NCBI GenBank assembly: GCA_037968535.1
Contig: JBBKVT010000365.1
Coordinates: 1 to 10,671, forward strand
DNA from: JAHEAO01 sp037968535
GTDB lineage: Bacteria > Pseudomonadota > Alphaproteobacteria > Rhodobacterales > Rhodobacteraceae
Direction of reading: 5' to 3'
Length of the DNA: 10,671 nucleotides
Position 1 is the stretch's first letter. The number at the start of each line of letters is the position of its first letter. A model generated the notes under the pieces. The model worked only from the letters and a program-made list of their open reading frames with translations. It was not told the DNA's origin and did no database searches. The translations under genes were made by a program, and so were the position numbers. Of the stretch, positions 1 to 6,168 are shown piece after piece.

Positions 1-2
1 AC

Positions 3-284
3 GTGAGCACGGCAATAGACAAGAAACAGGTCGTGATCAGTGTCGCGGATACCGGGCCGGGCATCCCGCCGGAAATGCGAAGCAAGGTCTTTACGCGATT
101 CTTCACGACAAAGCCTGACGGCAGCGGAACAGGGTTGGGTCTGTCGCAAGTCGCGGACATGGTGCGAGAGGCTGGCGGAAGTGTATCGATTGAGGACGCG
201 AACGGCGGCGGTGCGCATTTCATGCTTCATCTGAACCGGTCGTCCTCGGAAAAGAAAACGGGCAGGAAACTGAGAGCGGCATAA
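3..284 (+). CDS. Sensor histidine kinase, C-terminal ATP-binding domain (5' partial)
   Basis: This is the end of a two-component sensor kinase; the start, sensor and dimerisation/phosphoacceptor regions lie left of the window. What is visible is the second half of a HATPase_c (GHKL) domain: the G1 box DTGPGIP (48-68), an F-box-like FTRFFTTK, and the G2 box GTGLGLS (126-146), followed by the usual closing strands (GGSVSIED...GGAHFMLHL). The domain binds ATP and phosphorylates the conserved histidine of the kinase core. After it come about 18 basic and polar residues (SSSEKKTGRKLRAA) and the TAA stop. There is no receiver domain after the ATPase domain, so this is not a hybrid kinase ending in REC. 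The reading frame is open from the first base, so the GTG at position 3 is internal and not a start. The signal sensed and the partner regulator cannot be told from this fragment. Confidence 0.9.
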   Translation: MSTAIDKKQVVISVADTGPGIPPEMRSKVFTRFFTTKPDGSGTGLGLSQVADMVREAGGSVSIEDANGGGAHFMLHLNRSSSEKKTGRKLRAA

Positions 285-441
285 GCGCATTCAATTTGCA
301 TTTTGCAGGGGGCCGACACACACAGGTCCACCGCAAGCGAACATTCATCTGACGTCTGAAATGACCGCAAAGCGCCGCTATCGCCAATGCCCTACCCCCG
401 CTACACAAACCATCGAGCCATGCGAGACCGGGCACTCAACG
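285..441. other. Intergenic region between kinase gene and dksA terminator
   Basis: These 157 nt separate the converging kinase and dksA genes. I see no convincing coding sequence, repeat or structured RNA here, and no terminator of the kinase gene that I can recognise. An open minus-strand frame across 220-435 has no family features and overlaps the kinase gene. Confidence 0.5.
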
Positions 442-470
442 AAAAACGCCGGGACAATCGCCCCGGCGTT
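442..470 (-). terminator. Rho-independent terminator of dksA
   Basis: Read on the minus strand, a 9-bp perfect stem (445-453 pairing with 462-470, AACGCCGGG type) with an 8-nt loop is followed directly by a run of five T (complement of 442-446). It begins 27 nt after the dksA stop codon. A GC-rich stem plus a U tract in the right orientation is a classic intrinsic terminator. It also ends minus-strand transcription before the histidine kinase gene, which converges on it. On the plus strand no T run follows the stem, so it would work poorly for the kinase gene. Confidence 0.85.
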
Positions 471-496
471 CTGAATTTCTGGTGCGCCATTCGACC

Positions 497-970
497 TTAG
501 TCGTCGCGGTGCACTTTCTCGCGCCGCTCGTGACGTTCCTGCGCCTCGAGCGTCATCGTTGCGATCGGGCGCGCATCCAGCCGCTTGAGCGAGATCGGTT
601 CACCGGTCACTTCGCAATAACCGTATTCGCCCTCTTCGATTCGTCGCAGCGCCGCGTCGATCTTCGAGACCAGCTTGCGCTGACGATCCCGGGTGCGCAG
701 TTCGAGCGCGCGGTCGGTTTCCTCGGACGCGCGATCGGCCACATCGGGGATATTGCGGGTGCCGTCCTGCAAGCCCTCGATGGTAAGCTTGCTGTCATCC
801 ATCAGGTCATTTTTCCAAGCCGTCAACTTGCGGCGGAAATATTCGACCTGACGTGGGTTCATGAATGGTTCGTCTTCGGCAGGACGGTAATCATCTTGCA
901 GGAAAACTTCAGCCTTCATCGTGCTTCCCTTGTTCTTGCCGGACGACTTCTGCTCAATCTGATCACTCAT
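497..970 (-). CDS. dksA: DksA/TraR-family RNA polymerase-binding factor, zinc-ligand-poor type
   Basis: DksA binds the secondary channel of RNA polymerase and, with ppGpp, adjusts rRNA and amino-acid gene transcription in the stringent response. The protein (157 aa) shows the long coiled-coil region with the tip motif DVADRA (residues 76-81, the DxxDxA pattern needed for activity), then the C-terminal region EYGYCEVTGEPISLKRLDARP. Only one of the four zinc-finger cysteines is kept: C119 is present, and the other positions read T122, T140 and A143. This resembles the zinc-independent DksA2 described in Pseudomonas aeruginosa and is common in alphaproteobacterial DksA. The ATG at 970 has a strong GGAGG 6 nt upstream. 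A second ATG at 919 (residue 18, MKAEVFL) would give the 140-residue length usual for the family and also has a purine-rich AAGGGAA upstream, so the true start is open. The gene is transcribed alone and ends at an intrinsic terminator. Confidence 0.93.
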   Translation of the reverse strand: MSDQIEQKSSGKNKGSTMKAEVFLQDDYRPAEDEPFMNPRQVEYFRRKLTAWKNDLMDDSKLTIEGLQDGTRNIPDVADRASEETDRALELRTRDRQRKLVSKIDAALRRIEEGEYGYCEVTGEPISLKRLDARPIATMTLEAQERHERREKVHRDD

Positions 971-976
971 CCGACA

Positions 977-981
977 CCTCC
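977..981 (-). promoter_or_regulatory. Ribosome binding site of dksA (supports the long start)
   Basis: The minus strand reads GGAGG here, with 6 nt before the ATG at 970. This is the strongest Shine-Dalgarno match near either candidate start and favours the 157-residue form. Confidence 0.65.
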
Positions 982-1096
982 AACGGCGCCCATGTAGCCG
1001 AGTCCCGCCGGGTTGTCACTAGCCGATGCACGTCACTTGATGGATTGTTACGCTCTCGATATGGATACGTGAACAAAGCAGGCTTGAGAGCAGAAA
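982..1096. promoter_or_regulatory. Divergent promoter region of dksA and the moxR-like cluster
   Basis: The two flanking genes point away from each other, so promoters for both should lie in this stretch or overlap its edges. The best plus-strand candidate I find is TTGATG (1037-1042), a 17-nt spacer and TATGGA (1060-1065); the -10 half is poor. I could not pick a convincing minus-strand promoter for dksA. The location follows from gene orientation; the exact boxes are a guess. Confidence 0.35.
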
Positions 1097-1102
1097 TTGA
1101 AC

Positions 1103-1945
1103 ATGAAATTCACCGGAACGAAATCCTATGTCGCCACCGACGATCTGAAGGTCGCGGTCAATGCGGCGGTCACTTTGGAACGGCCGTTGCTGGTTAAGGG
1201 CGAGCCGGGAACCGGCAAGACCGAACTGGCGCGGCAGGTCGCGGCCGCACTCGGGCTTCAGATGATCGAATGGCACGTCAAGTCGACGACCAAGGCGCAG
1301 CAGGGTCTGTATGAATACGATGCCGTCAGCCGGTTGCGCGACAGTCAGCTGGGCGACGAGCGTGTCCATGACGTTCGCAACTACATCCGCAAGGGCAAGA
1401 TGTGGCAGGCATTTGAGGCGGACGAAAAGGTCGTGTTGCTGATCGACGAGGTCGACAAGGCCGATATCGAGTTTCCGAACGATTTGTTGCAGGAACTCGA
1501 CCGGATGGAGTTTCACGTTTACGAGACCGGCGAGACGATCAGCGCAAAACACCGTCCCATCGTGATCGTCACCTCGAACAACGAAAAGGAATTGCCGGAC
1601 GCGTTTCTGCGGCGCTGCTTTTTCCACTACATCCGGTTCCCGGATCTCGATACGATGCGCCAGATCGTGGCCGTGCATCATCCCGGCATCAAGCAGGCGC
1701 TGCTGGCCACCGCGCTGACGCAGTTCTACGAATTGCGGGAAACGGCGGGGCTGAAGAAGAAGCCTTCGACCAGCGAGGCGCTGGACTGGCTCAAGTTGTT
1801 GCTGGCCGAGGATCTTGGGCCGGAGGATCTCAAGCGCGACGCGGTCAGCCTGCTGCCCAAGCTGCACGGGGCGCTGTTGAAGAACGAGCAGGATGTGCAC
1901 CTGTTCGAGAGGCTGGCCTTCATGGCCCGAAGCCAGCGGCGCTAG
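1103..1945 (+). CDS. MoxR-family AAA+ ATPase
   Basis: A 280-residue cytoplasmic AAA+ ATPase of the MoxR type, which uses ATP hydrolysis to remodel or activate partner proteins, usually with a VWA-domain partner. Visible motifs are Walker A GEPGTGKT (residues 33-40), Walker B VVLLIDE (110-116), a sensor-1 asparagine in VIVTSNNEKELPDAFLRR (N159/N160) and the arginine-finger pair R170-R171, then a C-terminal helical lid. The ATG at 1103 is chosen because the family-like N-terminus MKFTGTKSYV begins there; a TTG two codons upstream (1097) sits better behind the purine stretch GAGAG (1086-1090), so a start at 1097 is possible. It opens a tightly packed cluster. Its likely VWA partner is the gene at 3950, three genes downstream. 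The true target is unknown. Confidence 0.9.
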   Translation: MKFTGTKSYVATDDLKVAVNAAVTLERPLLVKGEPGTGKTELARQVAAALGLQMIEWHVKSTTKAQQGLYEYDAVSRLRDSQLGDERVHDVRNYIRKGKMWQAFEADEKVVLLIDEVDKADIEFPNDLLQELDRMEFHVYETGETISAKHRPIVIVTSNNEKELPDAFLRRCFFHYIRFPDLDTMRQIVAVHHPGIKQALLATALTQFYELRETAGLKKKPSTSEALDWLKLLLAEDLGPEDLKRDAVSLLPKLHGALLKNEQDVHLFERLAFMARSQRR

Positions 1946-1966
1946 GCCGCGATAGGAGAGACCGGA

Positions 1967-2407
1967 ATGGGCGTGACGATCAGGGAAATTCGCGAAAGCG
2001 ACTATGATGCGTGGCACAAGCTCTGGACCGGGTATCTGGAATATTACGAAACCACCCTGCCCGACGAGATCAAGCGACATTCCTTCGCAAATCTGCTATC
2101 GGACACGTCGAACTGCCATGGCTTTCTGGCGGTTGATGGGGATCGACCAATGGGACTGGTGCATTACATCTTTCACGAGCACATGTGGCGACCGGAGGGG
2201 ACGTGTTACCTGCAGGATCTCTATACGGATCCGGCGGCGCGCGGCTCGGGTGTCGGTCGCGCGTTGATCGAGGCGGTTTATGCTGCGGCAGATGCCAGGG
2301 GCGTGGCGCGGGTGTATTGGCTGACACAGGACTTCAATGCCACCGCGCGACGGCTTTACGACCGGGTTGGCCAACTGACGCCGTTCATCAAATATGATCG
2401 GCCATAG
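1967..2407 (+). CDS. GNAT-family N-acetyltransferase
   Basis: A 146-residue single-domain acetyltransferase that would move an acetyl group from acetyl-CoA to an amine on a small molecule or protein; the substrate cannot be read from the sequence. The acetyl-CoA-binding motif A is clear: LQDLYTDPAARGSGVGRALI, with R92-G-S-G-V-G97 as the pyrophosphate loop. The C-terminal part (VYWLTQDFNATARRLYDRVG) has the asparagine and tyrosine typical of motif B. A good AGGAGAG lies 6 nt before the ATG. The gene follows the MoxR stop by 21 nt and overlaps the next gene by 14 nt, so it is likely co-transcribed and translationally coupled. It may act on a neighbouring gene product or be a passenger in the cluster. 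Confidence 0.9.
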   Translation: MGVTIREIRESDYDAWHKLWTGYLEYYETTLPDEIKRHSFANLLSDTSNCHGFLAVDGDRPMGLVHYIFHEHMWRPEGTCYLQDLYTDPAARGSGVGRALIEAVYAAADARGVARVYWLTQDFNATARRLYDRVGQLTPFIKYDRP

Positions 2408-3785
2408 CGTGCGGTGGCTTGGATTTACGCTTCTGATCGCAGTGCTGAGCGGATGCGGCGGAACTGCCGGGCTTGACACGACCGCCCGCCGCGAGCCGGC
2501 GGCGACCGCTTTGCCGGCAATGAACACGTTCGGGGCGGCGCATCTCAGGCCGGTCACACGGTCCAATACGGCGATCGCCCGCGATTTCATGGAACTCGCG
2601 TTCGAGCTGGAAAGCGGCCGCAGGTTACCGGTTCTGTCGCGATTCGAGGGGCCGATCACGCTAAGGGTCGTTGGCAACGCCCCCGCGACTTTGGGGCCCG
2701 ACCTGCGACATTTGTTGACGCGGTTGCGGTCCGAGGCCGGGATTGCCATCACCCAGGTGCCTGCCAGCCAGTCAGCCGGGATCACCATCGAGATTGTCAG
2801 CCGCCGCGCCTTGCAACGCGCAGTGCCGCAGGCCGCCTGCTTTGTTGCACCGCGCGTCGCGGGCTGGTCCGAATTCCTGAAGACCCGGCGCAAGCCGCAA
2901 GGCGACTGGACCACGCTGACAACTCGCGACCGGATGGCGGTCTTCCTGCCGGGCGACGTCAGCCCGCAAGAGGTTCGCGATTGCCTGCATGAAGAGCTTG
3001 CCCAGGCGCTGGGGCCGGTCAACGATCTGTACCGGCTGTCGGATTCCGTCTTCAACGACGACAATTTCAACACCGTGCTGTCGTCCTTCGACATGCTGAT
3101 CCTGCGCACCTTCTACGATCCAGAACTGCACAGCGGCATGCCGCCCGCCGAGGTCGCGGCCCGCCTGCCCGGCGTGCTGAACCGGCTCAATCCAGGCGGT
3201 CGCTTTGCCGAGAGCGAGCCGGCGGGGCGCACGCCGCAGGCCTGGAAAGCGGCGATCAACACCGCGTTGTCATCGCAATACAACGAATCGCGGCGGCAGG
3301 TGGCGGCCAAGCAGGCCGTCGGCATCGCCCGTGCCGAAGGCTGGACCGACAACCGCATGGCTTTCAGCCTGTTCATCCTGGGGAGGTCTTCGCTGGGGAT
3401 CGACGGCCCGCTGGCGCTGACCGCGTTCCTGCAGGCCGCCGAGATCTACGGCTCGCGTCCTGACATGCGGCTGCAGGCAGCACATGTCGCGGTGCAGATG
3501 GCCGCCTTTGCGCTGTCCAGTGGACAGCCACAGGCGGCGATCGATCTGGTCAACAGCCATTTCGGCGCCGCGTTCGAGGCGCAGAACGCGGGACTTCTGG
3601 CGACATTGCTGATGATCAAGGCCGAGGCGCTTGATGCGCAAGGCAAGACCGCCGAGGCGCGGCTGATCCGGCTCGACAGTCTGGGATGGGGCCGATATGG
3701 CTTCGGCTCGGATCAGGAAGTGCGCCGCAGACTCGCGGAAATCGCCTTGCTCGCGCCGATTGCCAACAGGAGCGCACCCACATGA
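2394..3785 (+). CDS. DUF2927-type lipoprotein with helical C-terminal repeat region
   Basis: A 463-residue predicted lipoprotein. The N-terminus has a basic-hydrophobic signal with lipobox VLSGC, so processing should leave lipidated C21 and place the protein in the periplasm on a membrane. Residues about 60-275 match the DUF2927 pattern: IARDFMELAFELE, then DCLHEELAQALGPVNDLYRL followed by SVFNDDNF and DMLILRTFYDPEL. The function of the family is not known. The HEELAQALG segment (H199, E200) looks like a zincin helix with an altered spacing and no second histidine at the HExxH position. Residues about 285-450 are alpha-helical and alanine-rich and look like TPR/SEL1-type repeats, which would suit protein binding. 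The start lies inside the end of the acetyltransferase gene, and the stop overlaps the next start as ATGA, which indicates coupled translation. Confidence 0.87.
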   Translation: MIGHSVRWLGFTLLIAVLSGCGGTAGLDTTARREPAATALPAMNTFGAAHLRPVTRSNTAIARDFMELAFELESGRRLPVLSRFEGPITLRVVGNAPATLGPDLRHLLTRLRSEAGIAITQVPASQSAGITIEIVSRRALQRAVPQAACFVAPRVAGWSEFLKTRRKPQGDWTTLTTRDRMAVFLPGDVSPQEVRDCLHEELAQALGPVNDLYRLSDSVFNDDNFNTVLSSFDMLILRTFYDPELHSGMPPAEVAARLPGVLNRLNPGGRFAESEPAGRTPQAWKAAINTALSSQYNESRRQVAAKQAVGIARAEGWTDNRMAFSLFILGRSSLGIDGPLALTAFLQAAEIYGSRPDMRLQAAHVAVQMAAFALSSGQPQAAIDLVNSHFGAAFEAQNAGLLATLLMIKAEALDAQGKTAEARLIRLDSLGWGRYGFGSDQEVRRRLAEIALLAPIANRSAPT

Positions 3786-3946
3786 TCGTCATCGCGGGCC
3801 TTTTCGCCGGTGCAGTTCTGGGGTCGGTTCAGGCCCGTCGCAAGGGGGGCAACCGGCTTGACGCGTTGCAATATGCCGCGGTCTTCGCGATCGTTGGCGC
3901 CCTTCTGGGCATGTTCCTGACCATCGCGATCGACCGGATGATCTAA
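3782..3946 (+). CDS. Small two-helix inner-membrane protein (54 aa)
   Basis: A 54-residue hydrophobic protein starting at the ATG that overlaps the preceding stop codon (ATGA). An AGGAG lies about 10 nt upstream. It has two predicted membrane helices, residues 1-17 (IVIAGLFAGAVLGSV) and about 30-50 (QYAAVFAIVGALLGMFLTIAI), joined by a short basic loop ARRKGGNRLD; by the positive-inside rule the loop should be cytoplasmic. Small-residue spacing such as GxxxG-like patterns in both helices suggests helix packing. An in-frame upstream GTG/ATG exists at 3686, but using it would run far into the lipoprotein gene. It sits 3 nt before the VWA gene. I do not recognise a defined function; similar short proteins in related bacteria sometimes carry unsupported enzyme names. 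Confidence 0.8.
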   Translation: MIVIAGLFAGAVLGSVQARRKGGNRLDALQYAAVFAIVGALLGMFLTIAIDRMI

Positions 3947-3949
3947 GCG

Positions 3950-5137
3950 ATGTTCCTGCCCTTCTTCGAAACGTTGCGAAGTATGGGAATCCCGGTCAGC
4001 CTGCGCGAATACCTGGGTTTTCTGGAAGGCGTCGGCGCCGGTCTGGTGACCTATGACATCGAGGGATTTTATTACCTCGCCCGCACCGCGATGGTGAAAG
4101 ACGAACGCAACATCGACAAGTTCGACCGCGCGTTTGCGGCGAGCTTTCAGGGGCTGGAGCAGATCACGCTGGATCAGGTTATGGACGCGGTCGATTTGCC
4201 CGCCGACTGGCTGGAAAAGATGGCCGAGAAGCATCTGAGCGCCGAGGATATGGCCGAGATCAAGGCGCTTGGCGGCTTCGACAAGCTGATGGAAACCCTG
4301 CGCGAGCGGCTGAAGGAACAGCAGGGTCGGCATCAGGGTGGATCCAAGTGGATCGGCACGGCGGGGACGTCGCCGTTCGGGGCCTATGGCTACAACCCCG
4401 AAGGCGTGCGGATCGGGCAGGACGGGTCGCGCCACCAACGCGCCGTGAAGGTCTGGGACAAGCGCGAGTTTCGCAATCTGGATGACACGGTGGAACTGGG
4501 CACCCGCAACATCAAGGTGGCGCTGAAACGGCTGCGCAAATGGGCCCGCGACGGGGCCGATGAAGAGCTGGACCTGCCCGGCACGATCCGCGCGACGGCG
4601 GAACATGGTTATCTTGACGTCAAGACCCGGCCCGAGCGGCGCAATGCCGTCAAGGTGCTGCTGTTTCTCGACGTTGGCGGCTCGATGGACCCTTACATCA
4701 AGCTGGTCGAAGAGTTGTTCAGCGCCGCGCGCAGCGAATTCAAGCATCTGGAGTATTTCTACTTTCACAACTGCCTGTACGAAGGCGTGTGGCGCGACAA
4801 CCGGCGGCGCTGGACCGAGCAGGTCTCGACCGCGGAAATCCTGCGCACCTATGGGTCCGGCTACAAGTGCATCTTCGTCGGCGATGCCAGTATGTCGCCC
4901 TATGAAATCGCCTTTCCGGGCGGCGCGAACGAGCACTGGAATGCCGAGGCCGGACAGGTCTGGCTGACCCGGGTGACCGAACACTGGCCGAACCATCTGT
5001 GGCTGAACCCGATGGCGGAACGCTACTGGCCGCATACCCAGTCGGTGGGCATGATCCAGCAGATCTTCGGGACGGACCGGATGGTGCCGATGACATTGAA
5101 GGGGATCGAGGCGGGAATGAAGGCGCTGGGACGGTGA
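3950..5137 (+). CDS. CoxE-like VWA-domain protein, probable MoxR partner
   Basis: A 395-residue soluble protein of the CoxE-like VWA group, whose members usually work with a MoxR-type AAA+ ATPase as substrate recruiter or co-chaperone. The first ~200 residues are helical (FFETLRSMGIPVSLREYLGFLEGV...) and carry the block GTAGTSPFGAYGYNPEGVRIG that is typical of this group. The VWA fold begins near residue 233 (VKVLLFLDVGGSMDPYIK). Its metal-site motif reads D241-V-G-G-S245, so the first serine of the usual DxSxS is glycine. A later acidic site is D312 in FVGDASMSPYEI. No signal peptide or membrane helix is seen. The start is 3 nt after the small membrane protein gene, and the stop overlaps the next start (GTGA). 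The distance from moxR is unusual because these two genes are often adjacent. Confidence 0.9.
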   Translation: MFLPFFETLRSMGIPVSLREYLGFLEGVGAGLVTYDIEGFYYLARTAMVKDERNIDKFDRAFAASFQGLEQITLDQVMDAVDLPADWLEKMAEKHLSAEDMAEIKALGGFDKLMETLRERLKEQQGRHQGGSKWIGTAGTSPFGAYGYNPEGVRIGQDGSRHQRAVKVWDKREFRNLDDTVELGTRNIKVALKRLRKWARDGADEELDLPGTIRATAEHGYLDVKTRPERRNAVKVLLFLDVGGSMDPYIKLVEELFSAARSEFKHLEYFYFHNCLYEGVWRDNRRRWTEQVSTAEILRTYGSGYKCIFVGDASMSPYEIAFPGGANEHWNAEAGQVWLTRVTEHWPNHLWLNPMAERYWPHTQSVGMIQQIFGTDRMVPMTLKGIEAGMKALGR

Positions 5138-5487
5138 GCCGGCTGGGCGCGGTATGGCGGCGGCATCCGGTGCTGAGCGCGGGGTTCACGCTGGCGCTGG
5201 CTGTCACGCTGTTCTTTGCCGTTCGCGCAGCGTTCTTCGCGATCTACTGGATGGACCCGGCGCATCGCGACCAGGCGCTGGAGGGCTGGATGACGCCGCG
5301 CTATGTCGCGTTAAGCTGGCGGGCGCCGCCCGAGGTGATCCAGGATGCGCTGGGGTTGAAACGTGATGGCAGCGGTGCGCGCATCACGTTGAACCGTCTG
5401 GCCAAAGAGCGTGGCGTGCGCGTCGAGGCGCTGATCGCCGATCTGCAGGCCGCAATCGACGCGGCACCGGCCGGCACCAATGACTGA
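5134..5487 (+). CDS. Hypothetical single-helix membrane protein (117 aa)
   Basis: A 117-residue protein starting at GTG, overlapping the VWA stop by 4 nt (GTGA). The frame is open further upstream into the VWA gene, but the coupled GTG fits the packing of the cluster. It has a short basic N-terminus (SRLGAVWRRHP), one membrane helix at about residues 14-38, and a soluble tail likely outside the cytoplasm. The tail contains WMTPRYVALSWRAPPEVIQDALGL and then a helix-turn-helix-looking segment TLNRLAKERGVRVEALIADLQAAI, a pattern also seen in hypothetical proteins I associate with this bacterial group. I do not recognise a function. The stop overlaps the DedA-like gene by 8 nt, so all three genes are likely translated together. 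Confidence 0.8.
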   Translation: MSRLGAVWRRHPVLSAGFTLALAVTLFFAVRAAFFAIYWMDPAHRDQALEGWMTPRYVALSWRAPPEVIQDALGLKRDGSGARITLNRLAKERGVRVEALIADLQAAIDAAPAGTND

Positions 5488-6085
5488 GGCGCTGGTCGAT
5501 CTCGTTGCGCGCTACGGGCCGCTGGTGATCTTCCTGTCCTGTTTCCTGTCCTGCCTGCTGCTGCCGATCCCAAGTTCGCTGCTGATGCTGGCAGGCGGCG
5601 CTTTCGTCGCCTCTGGCGATCTGGTGGGCTGGCAGGTCGCCGGAGCGGCCTGGCTGGGTGCGGTGCTGGGCGACCAGACCGGGTTCCGGCTGGGCCGGGT
5701 CGGGACCGCGCCGCTGGAACGGCTGGCCGCCGGGCGTCCGCGCCGCGCCCGGTTGATCGAGCGTGGCCGTGCGCTGGTCGACCAACGTGGCGGGCTGGGC
5801 GTTTTCCTGAGCACCTGGCTGTTCGCGCCGCTCGGCCCCTGGGTCAATATCGTTGCCGGTGCGGCAGGGCTTGGCTGGTTGCGCTTCTCAGTTTGGGATG
5901 CGGCGGGCGAGGCCGTCTGGGTCGGCCTTTATGTCGGTCTGGGCTACGGCTTTGCCGAACAGTTCGAGATCGTGGCCGATATGGCCGGCAGCATCAGCGG
6001 CCTTGTCGCGGCTGGGGCCGTGGCGCTGCTTCTGGGTCTGTATCTCTTCCGCAGCGCCGATCTTGCCGCACCTGCCGAAGAGTAG
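5480..6085 (+). CDS. DedA-like (VTT-domain) inner-membrane protein
   Basis: A 201-residue polytopic membrane protein of the DedA/SNARE-associated family, whose characterised members translocate lipids such as undecaprenyl phosphate or affect envelope stress resistance. It shows the family's re-entrant start (GPLVIFLSCFLSCLLLPIPSSLLMLAGGAF), the block AWLGAVLGDQTGFRLGR, and the second re-entrant element with LFAPLGPWVNIVAG followed by the last helices (VWVGLYVGLGYGF and VAAGAVALLLGLYLF). In many DedA proteins an arginine precedes the W/F of that second element; here it is T112 (FLSTWLF). The start overlaps the preceding gene by 8 nt. It is the last gene of the closely packed series; an 83-nt gap follows. 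Confidence 0.82.
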   Translation: MTEALVDLVARYGPLVIFLSCFLSCLLLPIPSSLLMLAGGAFVASGDLVGWQVAGAAWLGAVLGDQTGFRLGRVGTAPLERLAAGRPRRARLIERGRALVDQRGGLGVFLSTWLFAPLGPWVNIVAGAAGLGWLRFSVWDAAGEAVWVGLYVGLGYGFAEQFEIVADMAGSISGLVAAGAVALLLGLYLFRSADLAAPAEE

Positions 6086-6168
6086 CCACGAGCTTCATTG
6101 AACAGGAATTTGAACGGCTTTTGCATGCACCGATTGCCGTCGGGGCCGATTGACCCCATATCTACACC

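Noticed and set aside
482..997. Plus-strand open frame (171 codons) opposite dksA
   Set aside because: DksA motifs on the other strand are clear, and this frame lacks any domain or ribosome binding site.
1019..2080. Long minus-strand open frame (353 codons) opposite the MoxR gene
   Set aside because: It is the mirror of a clear AAA+ gene with all motifs, has no recognisable domain and no plausible start context; GC-rich coding DNA often leaves the opposite strand open.
2096..3109. Minus-strand open frame (337 codons) opposite the lipoprotein
   Set aside because: It overlaps two well-supported genes, has serine/arginine-rich composition and no family features.
3713..5035. Long minus-strand open frame (440 codons) opposite the VWA gene
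   Set aside because: It lies opposite the VWA gene and the small membrane protein gene, shows no domain, and its composition (rich in R, H, Q, P) is that of an antisense frame.
6098..6168. Promoter in front of the M48 protease gene
   Set aside because: TTGAAC and TTGACC matches occur, but no -10 box stands at a suitable distance, so no promoter is called.
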